Shown: positions 57,301-64,000 of the stretch, piece after piece
Layout: each line of letters starts with the position of its first letter
Numbering within the stretch: the stretch's first letter is position 1
Assembly (NCBI GenBank): GCA_025618425.1
Contig: CM046838.1
Span: 16,765,129-16,829,128, forward strand
Reading direction: 5' to 3'
DNA: 64,000 nucleotides
DNA from: Heliocidaris tuberculata
Lineage: Eukaryota; Echinodermata; Echinoidea; Camarodonta; Echinometridae
Program-made: the position numbers and the translations under genes
Notes under the pieces: generated by a model
What the model was told of the DNA's origin: nothing
Databases searched by the model: none
Seen by the model: the letters and a program-made list of their open reading frames with translations, nothing else

Positions 57301-58392
57301 AGTAATCATAATCTGTTTCATTCCCATTTTAGAATGGTGTGAAATATGGGCACGTTTGAATACACTAAATTCTTTATAATTTGAGAAATAACTGCACTGC
57401 ACTTATGTTCATTCTTTATGGGACGTCGTCTGCTTGGACAGGATTGTTCCCTTTATTGACGTCATTGAAACATTGTTATTTTTTTTGGCGAAGCGCTTGT
57501 ATATCGCAGATGCTGGGAGGTAGTTTTATTTGTATTATTGTTTAATTACCTGATATGTAGTTGACTTTAAACTGATACGATTGCTATCTGTTAACTTGCC
57601 AGTTTCTAGTGATACATTATTTATCATATTTGTGATTTTCTTTGAATGTGTACTTTAACAGACATTTGAAACCTCCCTGTGGAAACTAATCGTATGTCAT
57701 ATTCATAGCATTGCAGGTACATTCCCTACATTTATAATGTTTTATTTGTCAGGATGTGTTTTGACCTCCGTGCCCTATATTGCTATCGTTGCCAAGAAGT
57801 GAAACTGAAATGAAAAGAAACAGCATACAGGAAAAATGCTACGTATGTTTCAGGTATAAAGAGGTAATGCAAAGACTTCAGTTCAGAGCAAAATTTATGG
57901 AAGGAATGTAAGTGCTTAATGTATCATTATGAAAATCAGCAGAACATTATTCTGTTGACATGGTTAAGTAAAAAACACCTGACACTTTGGGGACCATTTT
58001 GCATTCATCATACACTCTTTTTATATTCAAATGAGATAGTAATTGATAGGACGCAAGTCTAAAGTAACAAACAAAAAAGAGAACAGTAAAAGGTAAATAA
58101 AATATGCAGATAAATCGAGAAGCTACGATGATCTTGATTAGCAAGTCATAATCGAATTTCATTTTTAAAAATATTGCTGGTATGTATTTAGAATCATCGT
58201 TTTTTGGAGGGGTATATATAAGAAAATCTATCTACATGAACATGAAAACAAATTCAACAATACACTTGAAAAATATAGCTAGTGCTGATATCAATTAGTG
58301 TTTTAAAGTGAAATATGAAAAAATAAATACATATATTTACCGAACAGGACGAACAGAAGACAAACGGAGGAAGCAAGGGCTTTTAAAGCCAT
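43369..58392 (-). CDS. IgGFc-binding/FN3 single-pass receptor (15-exon gene)
   Basis: Whole gene model, exons joined: 58392-58341, 55867-54750, 53580-53313, 52893-52618, 52063-51896, 51611-51450, 51025-50864, 49741-49583, 49056-48954, 48230-48084, 47500-47293, 45184-45164, 45030-44982, 44601-44499, 43588-43369. The coding length is 3216 nt (1071 residues plus stop) and every junction keeps phase. Domains: signal peptide 1-17; IgGFc-binding N-terminal domain about 18-479; FN3 about 480-571, 572-681 and 682-788; a region like the membrane-proximal part of R3-type receptor tyrosine phosphatases 789-964; one transmembrane helix about 971-995; cytoplasmic tail 996-1071. No tyrosine phosphatase domain follows, because the last exon ends in TGA at 43371-43369. 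The product is probably a cell-surface adhesion or recognition receptor. Domain names rest on motif recognition, not a search. All introns are GT-AG except the one after 51896. Confidence 0.85.
44007..44433. mobile_element. MITE with GGGGCTTTCACACCGGGCCT ends, in the last receptor intron
   Basis: Terminal inverted repeats of about 27 bp (to tgcgtag). The interior is crowded with tacgtag/tacgta motifs in both orientations. It lies between the transmembrane exon and the tail exon of the IgGFc/FN3 receptor gene. Confidence 0.75.
44499..44601 (-). CDS. Receptor exon 14: transmembrane helix
   Basis: Phase 1 in and phase 2 out. After VPGSGN comes an uninterrupted hydrophobic run (V-T-L-T-I-V-C-V-V-V-I-L-V-F-I-S-V-I-I-I to S-I-Y-L-Y) and then K-R-N-R as the stop-transfer signal. 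Acceptor ATTTTAAAG, donor GTGAAG. Confidence 0.82.
44982..45030 (-). CDS. Receptor exon 13: last ectodomain strand
   Basis: 16 codons plus one base, reading DVYFANGPFIQPIRLK, between acceptor CATTCCTGTAG and donor GTAATA. The Y-F-x-x-x-P-F-x-x-P-I pattern equals the last extracellular strand in R3 phosphatases. It precedes the transmembrane exon. Confidence 0.75.
45164..45184 (-). CDS. Receptor exon 12: 21-nt microexon
   Basis: Seven codons, ACEAFLQ, between an AACCAG acceptor, preceded by the pyrimidine tract CTTACCTTTCTTTC, and a GTAAAA donor. It is required to give the spacing between IRVYSP and the final strand seen in R3 phosphatases, and it keeps phase 0-0. The upstream reading frame is also open, so a longer exon with an unseen acceptor is possible. 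Confidence 0.55.
45249..45322. repeat. (TA)n microsatellite
   Basis: About 60 bp of pure TA in the intron upstream of the microexon. Confidence 0.9.
45466..47003. mobile_element. TA-flanked inverted-repeat element with a nested insertion
   Basis: Ends CTAGGTGTTACAAAA and the inverse, each next to TA (45464-45465 and 47004-47005). Arms of about 200 bp (cacttttgatccttaatagt; atcagataacactgac) continue until the inner element at 45688. Tc1/mariner-like by target; no transposase. It lies in the intron between receptor exons 11 and 12. Confidence 0.75.
45688..46614. mobile_element. TTAA-flanked ~927-bp palindromic element, copy A
   Basis: TTAA at 45684-45687 and 46615-46618; ends AAGTAGATATTCAAAG and AAGTAGAATTTCA (inverse). 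Two TGACGTCA palindromes (45877-45884 and 46418-46425) lie in mirror positions, and the arms share agcagacgacgtcc / gcatcgtctgctt. It is nested in the TA-flanked element. Confidence 0.8.
47293..47500 (-). CDS. Receptor exon 11: RPTP-like membrane-proximal region
   Basis: Phase 2 in and phase 0 out, 69 full codons. It reads IPAGNVITVGSKYEV and later NGPLTPDSFYSCFIRVYSP. The G-P-L-x-P-x-x-x-Y-x-x-x-I-R-x-(F/Y) pattern is also found just before the last strand of R3 phosphatase ectodomains. Acceptor ATTATACAG, donor GTATGT. Confidence 0.78.
48084..48230 (-). CDS. Receptor exon 10: RPTP-like membrane-proximal region
   Basis: 49 codons, phase 2-2. The exon reads CFEVIVVQLYDAITSTDSDD, then acidic and polar residues, then GTPFRAIVFST. 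This fits the strand, polar loop and strand pattern of the phosphatase membrane-proximal module. Acceptor CCAAACTGTAG, donor GTAAGT. Confidence 0.75.
48612..48775. repeat. GGCCGC-end palindromic repeat, copy 2
   Basis: gggccgcggagccaagg with a G-run, ctcgaaaattgtcataaatg, a 22-base C run and gctccgcggcccc. Inverted ends. In a receptor intron. Confidence 0.75.
48954..49056 (-). CDS. Receptor exon 9: start of RPTP-like membrane-proximal region
   Basis: Phase 1 in and phase 2 out. It encodes VPVKPARPSTVSGG and ends FDINIPAYQNPNGPI. The N-G-P-I motif followed by an aromatic and V-I-V-V in the next exon is the entry to the extra membrane-proximal module of R3-type receptor tyrosine phosphatases (PTPRB/PTPRJ type). 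Acceptor TTTTTGTGTTTTAG, donor GTACTG. Confidence 0.75.
49583..49741 (-). CDS. Receptor exon 8: second half of FN3 domain 3
   Basis: 53 codons, phase 1-1, acceptor TTAAATCTAG and donor GTAAAT. LVLRPYLSYRAVVVAFTLEP matches the E-F-G segment of exon 6 and the exon ends DTFTTLQTG, the same end as exon 6. Confidence 0.8.
50236..50392. repeat. GGCCGC-end palindromic repeat, copy 3
   Basis: Same interior (tctcgaaaattgtcattaat, atcagatcagccc, cactttcaaaaacgctc) with more eroded ends. Confidence 0.65.
50864..51025 (-). CDS. Receptor exon 7: first half of FN3 domain 3
   Basis: 54 codons, phase 1-1, acceptor TTCTTACCTAG and donor GTAAGA. It reads GPGPPNNVTVKEVTESSAKV then SWTPP and GYMVYAIPVSC. It closely parallels exon 5 (same S-W-x-P-P, V-D-G-Y and paired Cys positions), so exons 5-6 and 7-8 look like a duplicated pair. 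Confidence 0.82.
51110..51215. repeat. Interstitial telomere-like GGTTAG repeats
   Basis: Interrupted (GGGTTAG/GGATTAG)n on the plus strand in the intron between receptor exons 6 and 7. Fewer than ten imperfect units, so it is not a functional telomere. Confidence 0.6.
51450..51611 (-). CDS. Receptor exon 6: second half of FN3 domain 2
   Basis: 54 codons, phase 1-1, acceptor CTCATTCCAG and donor GTAAGA. It carries LRLDPFATYRVAVIAYNIES, the E-F-G strand signature of FN3 (Leu-x-Pro-x-x-x-Y-x-V-x-V-x-A), and ends EFTTLKAG. Confidence 0.8.
51896..52063 (-). CDS. Receptor exon 5: first half of FN3 domain 2
   Basis: 56 codons, phase 1-1, reading EPHPPTDVRVTQVTQASAFV then SWEPP and GYVVFAEL, the A to C strands of an FN3 domain. 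The only in-frame exit in phase with the next exon is AAAG followed by GCAAGA, which is a GC rather than GT donor. GC donors need a strong flanking consensus, and AG|GCAAG supplies it. Confidence 0.75.
52618..52893 (-). CDS. Receptor exon 4: FN3 domain 1
   Basis: A single phase 1-1 exon of 92 codons encoding one complete fibronectin type III domain. Visible hallmarks are NISWSSIPG (B-strand Trp), the LSGLQPYTEYTFYMKCSN segment (Leu, then Y-x-x-x-x) and a closing Q-T-T-M-K-A. The acceptor is TCTCCAG and the donor GTAATC. Confidence 0.85.
53313..53580 (-). CDS. Receptor exon 3: end of IgGFc-binding domain
   Basis: Enters in phase 0 after the GAATGAACAG acceptor and leaves in phase 1 at a GTAAGA donor. 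It reads VTWVENYNIEILDGP at the start and closes with a small Cys-containing stretch (TCSDGSIGGRTEEHDCPG), which probably forms the C-terminal disulphide of the domain. The polypyrimidine tract is weak, but frame and similarity to the family fix the boundary. Confidence 0.8.
53997..54650. mobile_element. G-run element with GGGGCGGCGCCAGGG ends
   Basis: Left aggggcggcgccagggtat, right gcgccgcccctggtatag, inverted. The interior has C- and T-runs and agcgagcaaaaaaa-type sequence. It lies in the intron between receptor exons 2 and 3. Confidence 0.6.
54750..55867 (-). CDS. Receptor exon 2: IgGFc-binding domain
   Basis: A large 1118-nt exon with acceptor TTTTCACTTTCAG and donor GTAAGT. It encodes residues 18-390, including GTAFVFAPMPNH near the start, the entry motif of the IgGFc-binding N-terminal domain (the family in FCGBP and many invertebrate mucin-like proteins). 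The rest is beta-rich, with repeated V-x-x-Y-N segments such as ITVLNYNLDP and ISVMQYNKG. It ends in phase 0 within the domain, which continues in the next exon. Such domains bind glycoproteins or mucins; the ligand here is unknown. Confidence 0.85.
56040..56545. repeat. CACACTG-rich repeat related to the 4.5-5.8 kb minisatellite
   Basis: Motifs cactgtg, gtggtcacactgcattct, tttcacactgtc and gtgttcacaattt recur, echoing the minisatellite. It lacks the regular 120-bp period. In receptor intron 1. Confidence 0.5.
56721..57654. mobile_element. TTAA-flanked ~930-bp element, copy C (inverted, diverged)
   Basis: TTAA at 56717-56720 and 57655-57658. Its reverse complement starts AAGTACACATTCAAAGAAAATC, like copy A. 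TGACGTCA is kept at 56910-56917 and 57457-57464. In receptor intron 1. Confidence 0.75.
58341..58392 (-). CDS. Receptor exon 1: start codon and signal peptide
   Basis: The ATG lies at 58392-58390 and the exon reads MALKALASSVCLLFVLF before splicing at a GTAAAT donor in phase 1. One lysine followed by a run of hydrophobic residues is a normal eukaryotic secretion signal. It joins the exon at 55867 to give F-E-T-F-V-P. The start was chosen as the only ATG giving a signal peptide in phase with the next exon. Confidence 0.85.
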
Positions 58393-58715
58393 GTCTAAAT
58401 GTAAGGAAATATGAAGGAAAAGTTATTTCAGATTGAATGTTGACATAAAATTATAAAACCTCCTTAAATCTCCAGAAAGTTAATGTCAGATCACTGCCAG
58501 AAATTAGGTATGATTCTTGTGTTTTTTTTTGCGGACTCCTACAACCTTGCACTAATCCTGTTTTTACCTGTCATAACCGAATCTGTCATTTTTTCGCAAT
58601 CACCTCAAGCACTATAAACAAAGGTTCCTTTGGCTGTCAGAAACACGACTTCATTATAAACAAACATTCTGTTGGACAACTATTGAACTTAGAGCGGAAC
58701 TTGAAAGCTTTTTAA

Positions 58716-59647
58716 AGTAGATATTCAAAGCAAATCACAAATATGCTCAATAATGTATCTCTAGAAACTAGAAAGCGTGCAGATGGTAATCGTATAAGTT
58801 TTACGTTAACTGCGTGTTTGATGATTAAAAAATGGCACAAATAAAAACGCTTCTCAGCATCTGGGATATCCGAGCGATTCGCCAGAAATATACCCATGTT
58901 TTCATGACGTCACATCAGGTACCAATCCTGCCTAAGCAGACGACGTCCTATATCAAGTGAACGTAACTGCAATGCAATTATTTTTAAATTATAAAGAGTT
59001 TGGTGTGTTTCACCATGACCGTATTTCACATCATTCTAAAAGGGAAGTGAAACCGTTTCTAGTAACTAAAATCTTTTGTTTGTAAAAAGTCATGATAAGG
59101 GTCAATGATCAATCAAAGAAATCACACTTTCGAATTGTAAAGCCCGCTGAATTATAGCATGGATGGTATTCGTTCCCTCTTGAAACGCCGACATGCCGCG
59201 GTGCATGCAGCTGAAAATACAATGGCATCTTATTTTGTTTACAAGCGATTGATTCCTTTATTTTTTTAACGCTGCATTTTTCATCAAAATAATACCATGC
59301 AGGAAATTTAGAGTGAGGCAACAAATAAACATTTATACTGACGCTAGCGAAGTAAGAGAAATAAGTGAAGATGAGATGACAAAACAGGCACTGAAAATGT
59401 GTAAGATGTTATGGGGCATCGTCTGCTAGGAAGGATTGCTCCCCGGTATGACGTCACATATCTCAGCAGCGTTCAAAGAGCTCTATAGGTGCTATAGCGG
59501 GGCTGTGTTATATCATTTTATAATTGATAATAATCATTACTTCAAATGTTTCCAAGCGTTGAATTTTGATGAACCTTGTTCAATCTAAGCTTCACCTATG
59601 CAATAATAAAAATTAAATCAATATTCAAAATCAATGAAATTCTACTG
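58716..59647. mobile_element. TTAA-flanked ~930-bp element, copy B (near-identical to copy A)
   Basis: Begins after TTAA at 58712-58715 and matches copy A in the same orientation with few differences. The right TTAA is absent (tctactgagg). TGACGTCA at 58905-58912 and 59449-59456. It lies just upstream of the receptor start codon. Confidence 0.85.
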
Positions 59648-59754
59648 AGGATTAGATGTTCTCAATTTTTCAAGTGTATATTCTCAACCTCTTGAGAGGC
59701 TGAGAGTTGATGAATTTGATTATGGATTTTGAATTTGATATATGACCTCGAGGA

Positions 59755-59993
59755 CAGTCAGGTTATGATAATGTATGACATGGTGTACCCAGGGTAGCTC
59801 TCCCTGAGGGCCCTGCAATTAATATAACTCCAGTATTTCGGTATTTCCAGGTACCCATTAATACACCTGGGTCGAGAGGGACTGATTTGGGTAACCTTGT
59901 CCAAGCATGTAAGCGTCGAGCAAGTATCGAACACATGACCTCTCGTTTGAGAGTCAAGAGCCTTCACCAATATACCACGGTGATCCCTTCCTA
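59755..59993 (-). mobile_element. tRNA-derived SINE-like sequence
   Basis: On the minus strand, from 59993: GGGATCACCGTGGTATATTG with A box TGGTATATTGG, then about 45 nt on GTGTTCGATACTTG (B box), then an unrelated tail. No intact tRNA fold. Confidence 0.6.
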
Positions 59994-62088
59994 ATGGTTT
60001 CCTTGTAAAAGTGCATAAAATATAAATACAAACAATGAAATAAAAATGCTTGGCCACAGGTTACAACTTTGCACGGAATACATAAACAAACTCCATACAG
60101 TCGACTTGACAGTTTAAGAGCTTTGAAAAGTTCTTTCCGTTGAAGTTTTTTTTTTTTTTTTTTTTTTTGGATTTGTGATCCCATGTGGTCTCCGAACAGT
60201 TTCAGCTTTGTTGCCGAAAAATCGACTTGGGCAATTTGCATAATTTCCATGAATCTAAATTGCTCCTTCTAGTCAATATTTAGTAGCGAATACGCAGAAT
60301 GTGTCAACTGATCTGCGCTATGATACGTGACTGCAACTGTGTTGTTCATCTCGAACATACGTATCCTGTGAGACATGGAAAGGAGGTTACGCAGTGGGGC
60401 GTAGAATGCATTTCACTGTTATTTTTTTCAATTAAATATCACGTAAATTCCATGTAAATACCAACTTAATTATACTTAAACAACTGAAAGTATATTCCTT
60501 CCGGTAGAACATAGACCTACAATATTCCCTGGTTAGGTGAAAGTACGCCTACTCCTAATGACTTTGTATGAAATAGTGTAAGTAAAACATGTAAAAGGGT
60601 TTGGGAGTGTTCAAATAATTATGACGTTGAATCAACCCTTACATAAAAAATTGGCTTGAATCGCTTAATTACGGTTGTTTGGTTGGTTTGATTGTTTATT
60701 TAACCTGACTGTTGATAAATTTGCATGAAAGCAGGAAATCATAGAAACAAATTTATTTAGTGTAAGTTCGAGATAAATCGGACAAAGAAAAGGAAGTTAT
60801 GAATTTTTGGAAGTTGAGATCACTAGTGTTATGGCGACATTTGCTTTGATAATGCGTTCATGATGTGTGATGTCATATGGAGAACTTTCCCATTTGTTTT
60901 ACATTACTCAAAATATCCCTTTTAGTATTAAAGCCTGGCTTAACTTAGGCCGCTGATTCATGGAAGGCCATTTGTCAATTCCTACGTCCCGTAGAAATTA
61001 CTATATTTATGTAACAAAATAAAGAAATAAAAAATTTTCTGGCATGAAATGAGCATCAGATATCAATTCTATCGTGTTGGTTTTTGTATTTGCATTTAGA
61101 CCCAGAACTAAGGTGATTTTGTACGATAAAAAGAGGGTGACATTATTTTGACTTTCCATAATTCGGTGGACTAAATCTACACACTTAGGCGTGGGCTTAC
61201 AGTTAGGCGCCTTTCGTGAATACGGGCCTATATCTTTCTACATAGAGGTGTATTCGTAATTTCAAAATTATCGGGGGAGGGGGGGGGGGGGGGGGCTCAA
61301 CCCCAAGTTCTCACATCACACACCTGTATTTCTACGTAAAAACAGCTAAAACAAGGACAATAGAAGAAGGATAACATGATTACAACATGGATAACGTGAA
61401 ACTATGGATCTGGCTGATAACTGCTGATCGACATGAAACAGGTAGGCCTATACTCTGTCATAATGCACTCTATTCAATTCAAAGACGTACTTTATCTCTT
61501 TCAGGACAGGAATTATTGAAGGGCTAAATTGATCAAATTTTGTTCTTCAAATTGGCAACAAAAATATTTTTCTTTTAGTGCTACATGGTTCTAATAAGGC
61601 GTAATGTCTTTAAAAAAAATATTTATGGTTAGAAATGTTGTTGAAATGTTGAAAAGATGATTTTGAACCTCTTAATGTGTTGCGAATTCAACGATTTTAA
61701 AGCTTATTCTTGTTTTTAAAATTCCGGCATCAAACGCAATATGATCATGCAACAAAAATGGATATAGTGTTTGTAGAAGTTTTTGTTCTTTCTTCTCATG
61801 CATCTGGTATATTTTTAGAGCTCTTAATCAAAAGTTATTGAGCCAAACCACAAAATGTGGTAAATTGTCTCAAAAGGGTTAAATATAGCTTTGTAAACTT
61901 AATAGATTCACCAGTTTACATAATCTATAATATCTCACAAACCATTTAGAGTCAAAGAAAATGTTTATTGAAATATGTATATTCGTAATTAATTGGGGTT
62001 TTCCCCTGGCTGGATAGGTGAGAGGTCTATTGTATGCAAAATAGACAGACCAATGCCGGAAGGAACTTTCATGAACCTATAGAAACCA
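59994..62088. other. Upstream intergenic, no gene seen
   Basis: A T-run at 60148-60168, a TTAAAGG-family repeat fragment at 60760-60930 (aaggaagttatgaatttttg, gttgagatcactagtg) and a G-run at 61275-61296. Confidence 0.5.
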
Positions 62089-62300
62089 GTGGCGTACCCA
62101 GGTTTTTTTAAAGGGGGGGGGGGGTGTTTTTTACTCCAAAATTCTCTGACAAGCAAAAAAAAAAAGAAGGTCATCAGTACTTTTTTTTTTTTTTGGGGGG
62201 GGGGTCTTTTACTCAAAAATTATCTGACAAGCAAAAAAAAAAAAAAAAAAAAGGTTATCAGGAATTCTAAGGGGGAGGGGGGGGGGTGTTTTACTTGTAA
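62089..62300. mobile_element. G-run/A-run element array
   Basis: agtggcgtacccaggttttt followed by three units of G-run, ttttactccaaaattctctg, acaagcaaaaaaaaa. The same acaagcaaaa module is at 16.9 and 27.2 kb. Confidence 0.65.
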
Positions 62301-62796
62301 TTTTTACCATCAGCTAGAATTTTAGTCAATCTGGAAAGACGAAAATCCTTTTCAGTTTCTAGAAACAATCTTAACAGGAAGATAATGTGATGCATAATTA
62401 TTTTGGCCTTATCACCTGTCCCCTACGAAAGTAGTATATACATATTTAGGATGTCATACAAATTTTTATGAATATAAATCACGATGAAGGTAATCCAGCA
62501 ATGTGTAAAGAATTTTATGGGAACCTTCTCACATGAACGCTAATATTTGTTTATATGACTACTACAGGCTTTCGAGACATGGAAGACTGAGCATTTTGAA
62601 ACTACAAATAATCGGACAAGTGTCACTTTATATTCTAGCAGTGATTTTCTTTACTTATATTTTCATATACTTTAATGACGGTATTAAATTAAATCATTTT
62701 TAAAATTTTCCAAAATAGAACAATGGAGTTTTAATTCGAAATCATAGTATTGTTATACAGGGGGAGGTATAAAAGCCAGAGAAGCAAAGATTGTGA

Positions 62797-63036
62797 GCAA
62801 TAGACCGCTTCGGTAATGTATGCAAATTTTATACATACCTTTCAAACAAAGGTTGTTCTTGACAACCTGAAAGCTTTCCGGAGGCTTGCCGGACATAGCA
62901 ACAAATAATGTATGCAAACTGGATTCCAAACAGTGAGGCTCATTTATAAAAAGCAGGTTAATGGAATAGCTCGTCACTAGGTGCTCAGAGAATATATGTG
63001 CATAAATTAGTACACATTACAGAAGCGGTCTATTGC
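62797..63036. mobile_element. 240-bp MITE with GCAATAGACCGCTTC ends
   Basis: Left gcaatagaccgcttcggtaa, right acattacagaagcggtctattgc, inverted. Unique interior. Confidence 0.75.
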
Positions 63037-63194
63037 CAATAGATACACTATACCATCGGCTGTCACCATACAAAGTATTACAAAATATAGTTGATATTTC
63101 TACAAAAGACGACAGCCCCTGGTTAAATTGAGCTCGTGACTATGTTGTTACATGGTTACCACGCACACAAATTTGAAATTGGTTTCCAATATTC

Positions 63195-63420
63195 AGTTCA
63201 TTAAACAAAAGGTTATTGTGACCAAACTGTGTCCTCTATGACCTCAATTATCTATTTTCAGTATGGAAGTATTCTGCTTTCAAATGATACCTTGATAGCA
63301 TTCCTTCGTGCATGCTTAACCGAGCAGCATCATTTAAAAATGACATGTAAAAATCCATTTCTGCCAGAAACGATAGGATCACATGCGAACATGACCTAAA
63401 GGAAACCTAAACTTTAAAAC
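63195..63420. repeat. Diverged arm of the 3.1-4.1 kb Tc1-like element
   Basis: ggttattgtgaccaaactgt, tgataccttgatagcattcc and aaaatgacatgtaaaaatcc match the arms at 3124-3300 and 3940-4075 at perhaps 80% by eye. Terminal CAGTG not seen. Confidence 0.65.
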
Positions 63421-63755
63421 CCAATGAGAAGATTGCTTTCATGTGCTTCTTTTAATAAAGAGGAATTCCCTCATCATAAAATAAAAGATGTTGATGGTGG
63501 GGGTCAAGAAATGGCTTCTTAATCCTGAATTTTTACTTGCACTCATTATGGACGTCATTGTTTGCTTTGTTCGGAATGCAACTTCCCGGGGGGGGGGGGG
63601 CACTCAGTATATAGCATGAAGCTACATGGTATATAGTGTGCGGTGGGTATGTGCCGCAGAGAAGACCCCTATTTTTACACTCAAATCTCCGTTCCAAAGG
63701 ATACCATTTTTGTCTTGTTGAGAAAAAGAAGAGAGAAAACCGTTCTAAAGCACCG

Positions 63756-63786
<31 letters not shown>

Positions 63787-64000
63787 CTTCATTCCGTCGT
63801 TCCGGCCGTTCTGGCCCGTACCGGCCCGTTTCGAAGAATATAATTTTTGGTGAAAAGTTGAAAACAAGTTTCATTCCAGGTGCTTAATTCCTCCGGGCTT
63901 TCCCCATTGCTTCCAATCCGGTTCCAGTCCACCCCAGGGAATTCAGTTTTCATTCATGCTGAGCGCTAGACAGAAAAATCCGTCTGTTTGGAGGAGTTTT

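Overview
This is a eukaryotic, intron-rich, repeat-rich stretch of about 60-65% A+T. It is most likely from an echinoderm, and a sea urchin seems the best guess. The reasons are the two receptor genes (an IgGFc-binding-domain receptor and an adhesion GPCR with a lone hormone-receptor domain), short exons separated by 0.3-6 kb introns, the dense population of palindromic MITEs, and many tacatgta-type motifs. The organism is inferred; no ribosomal or mitochondrial marker is present.

The right half (58392 down to 43369, minus strand) holds a multi-exon gene that I could assemble as 15 exons, 1071 codons plus stop, with every splice phase matching. The order is signal peptide, IgGFc-binding N-terminal domain, one single-exon FN3 domain, two FN3 domains each split over two exons, a membrane-proximal region like that of R3 receptor tyrosine phosphatases, one transmembrane helix and a 76-residue tail. 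There is no phosphatase domain. One intron appears to use a GC donor and one exon is only 21 nt.

The centre (about 37.6 kb down to 21637, minus strand) holds an adhesion GPCR: hormone-receptor domain, GAIN domain, complete GPS cleavage motif, seven transmembrane helices and a roughly 110-residue tail. The 3' ten exons are solid. The 5' end is unresolved: no signal peptide exon was found, and one upstream exon is only a candidate.

The left part (1-21 kb) is mostly transposon debris. It also contains fragments of a third probable minus-strand gene: two phase-compatible coding exons at 9218-9282 and 7547-7697, a weaker exon at 12853-12909, and a probable first exon near 15256-15470 with an ETS-type motif. 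I could not identify its product.

Mobile elements are abundant and several are well delimited: a 1.88 kb non-autonomous hAT element with an 8-bp target duplication, three TA-flanked Tc1/mariner-like palindromes (one carrying a nested insertion), a TTAA-flanked family of about 930 bp in three copies around the IgGFc/FN3 receptor gene that carries conserved TGACGTCA sites, a three-copy short MITE whose arms co-vary, a 120-127 bp minisatellite, tRNA-derived SINE-like copies and many G-run/A-run elements. No CRISPR, operon or prokaryotic feature is present.
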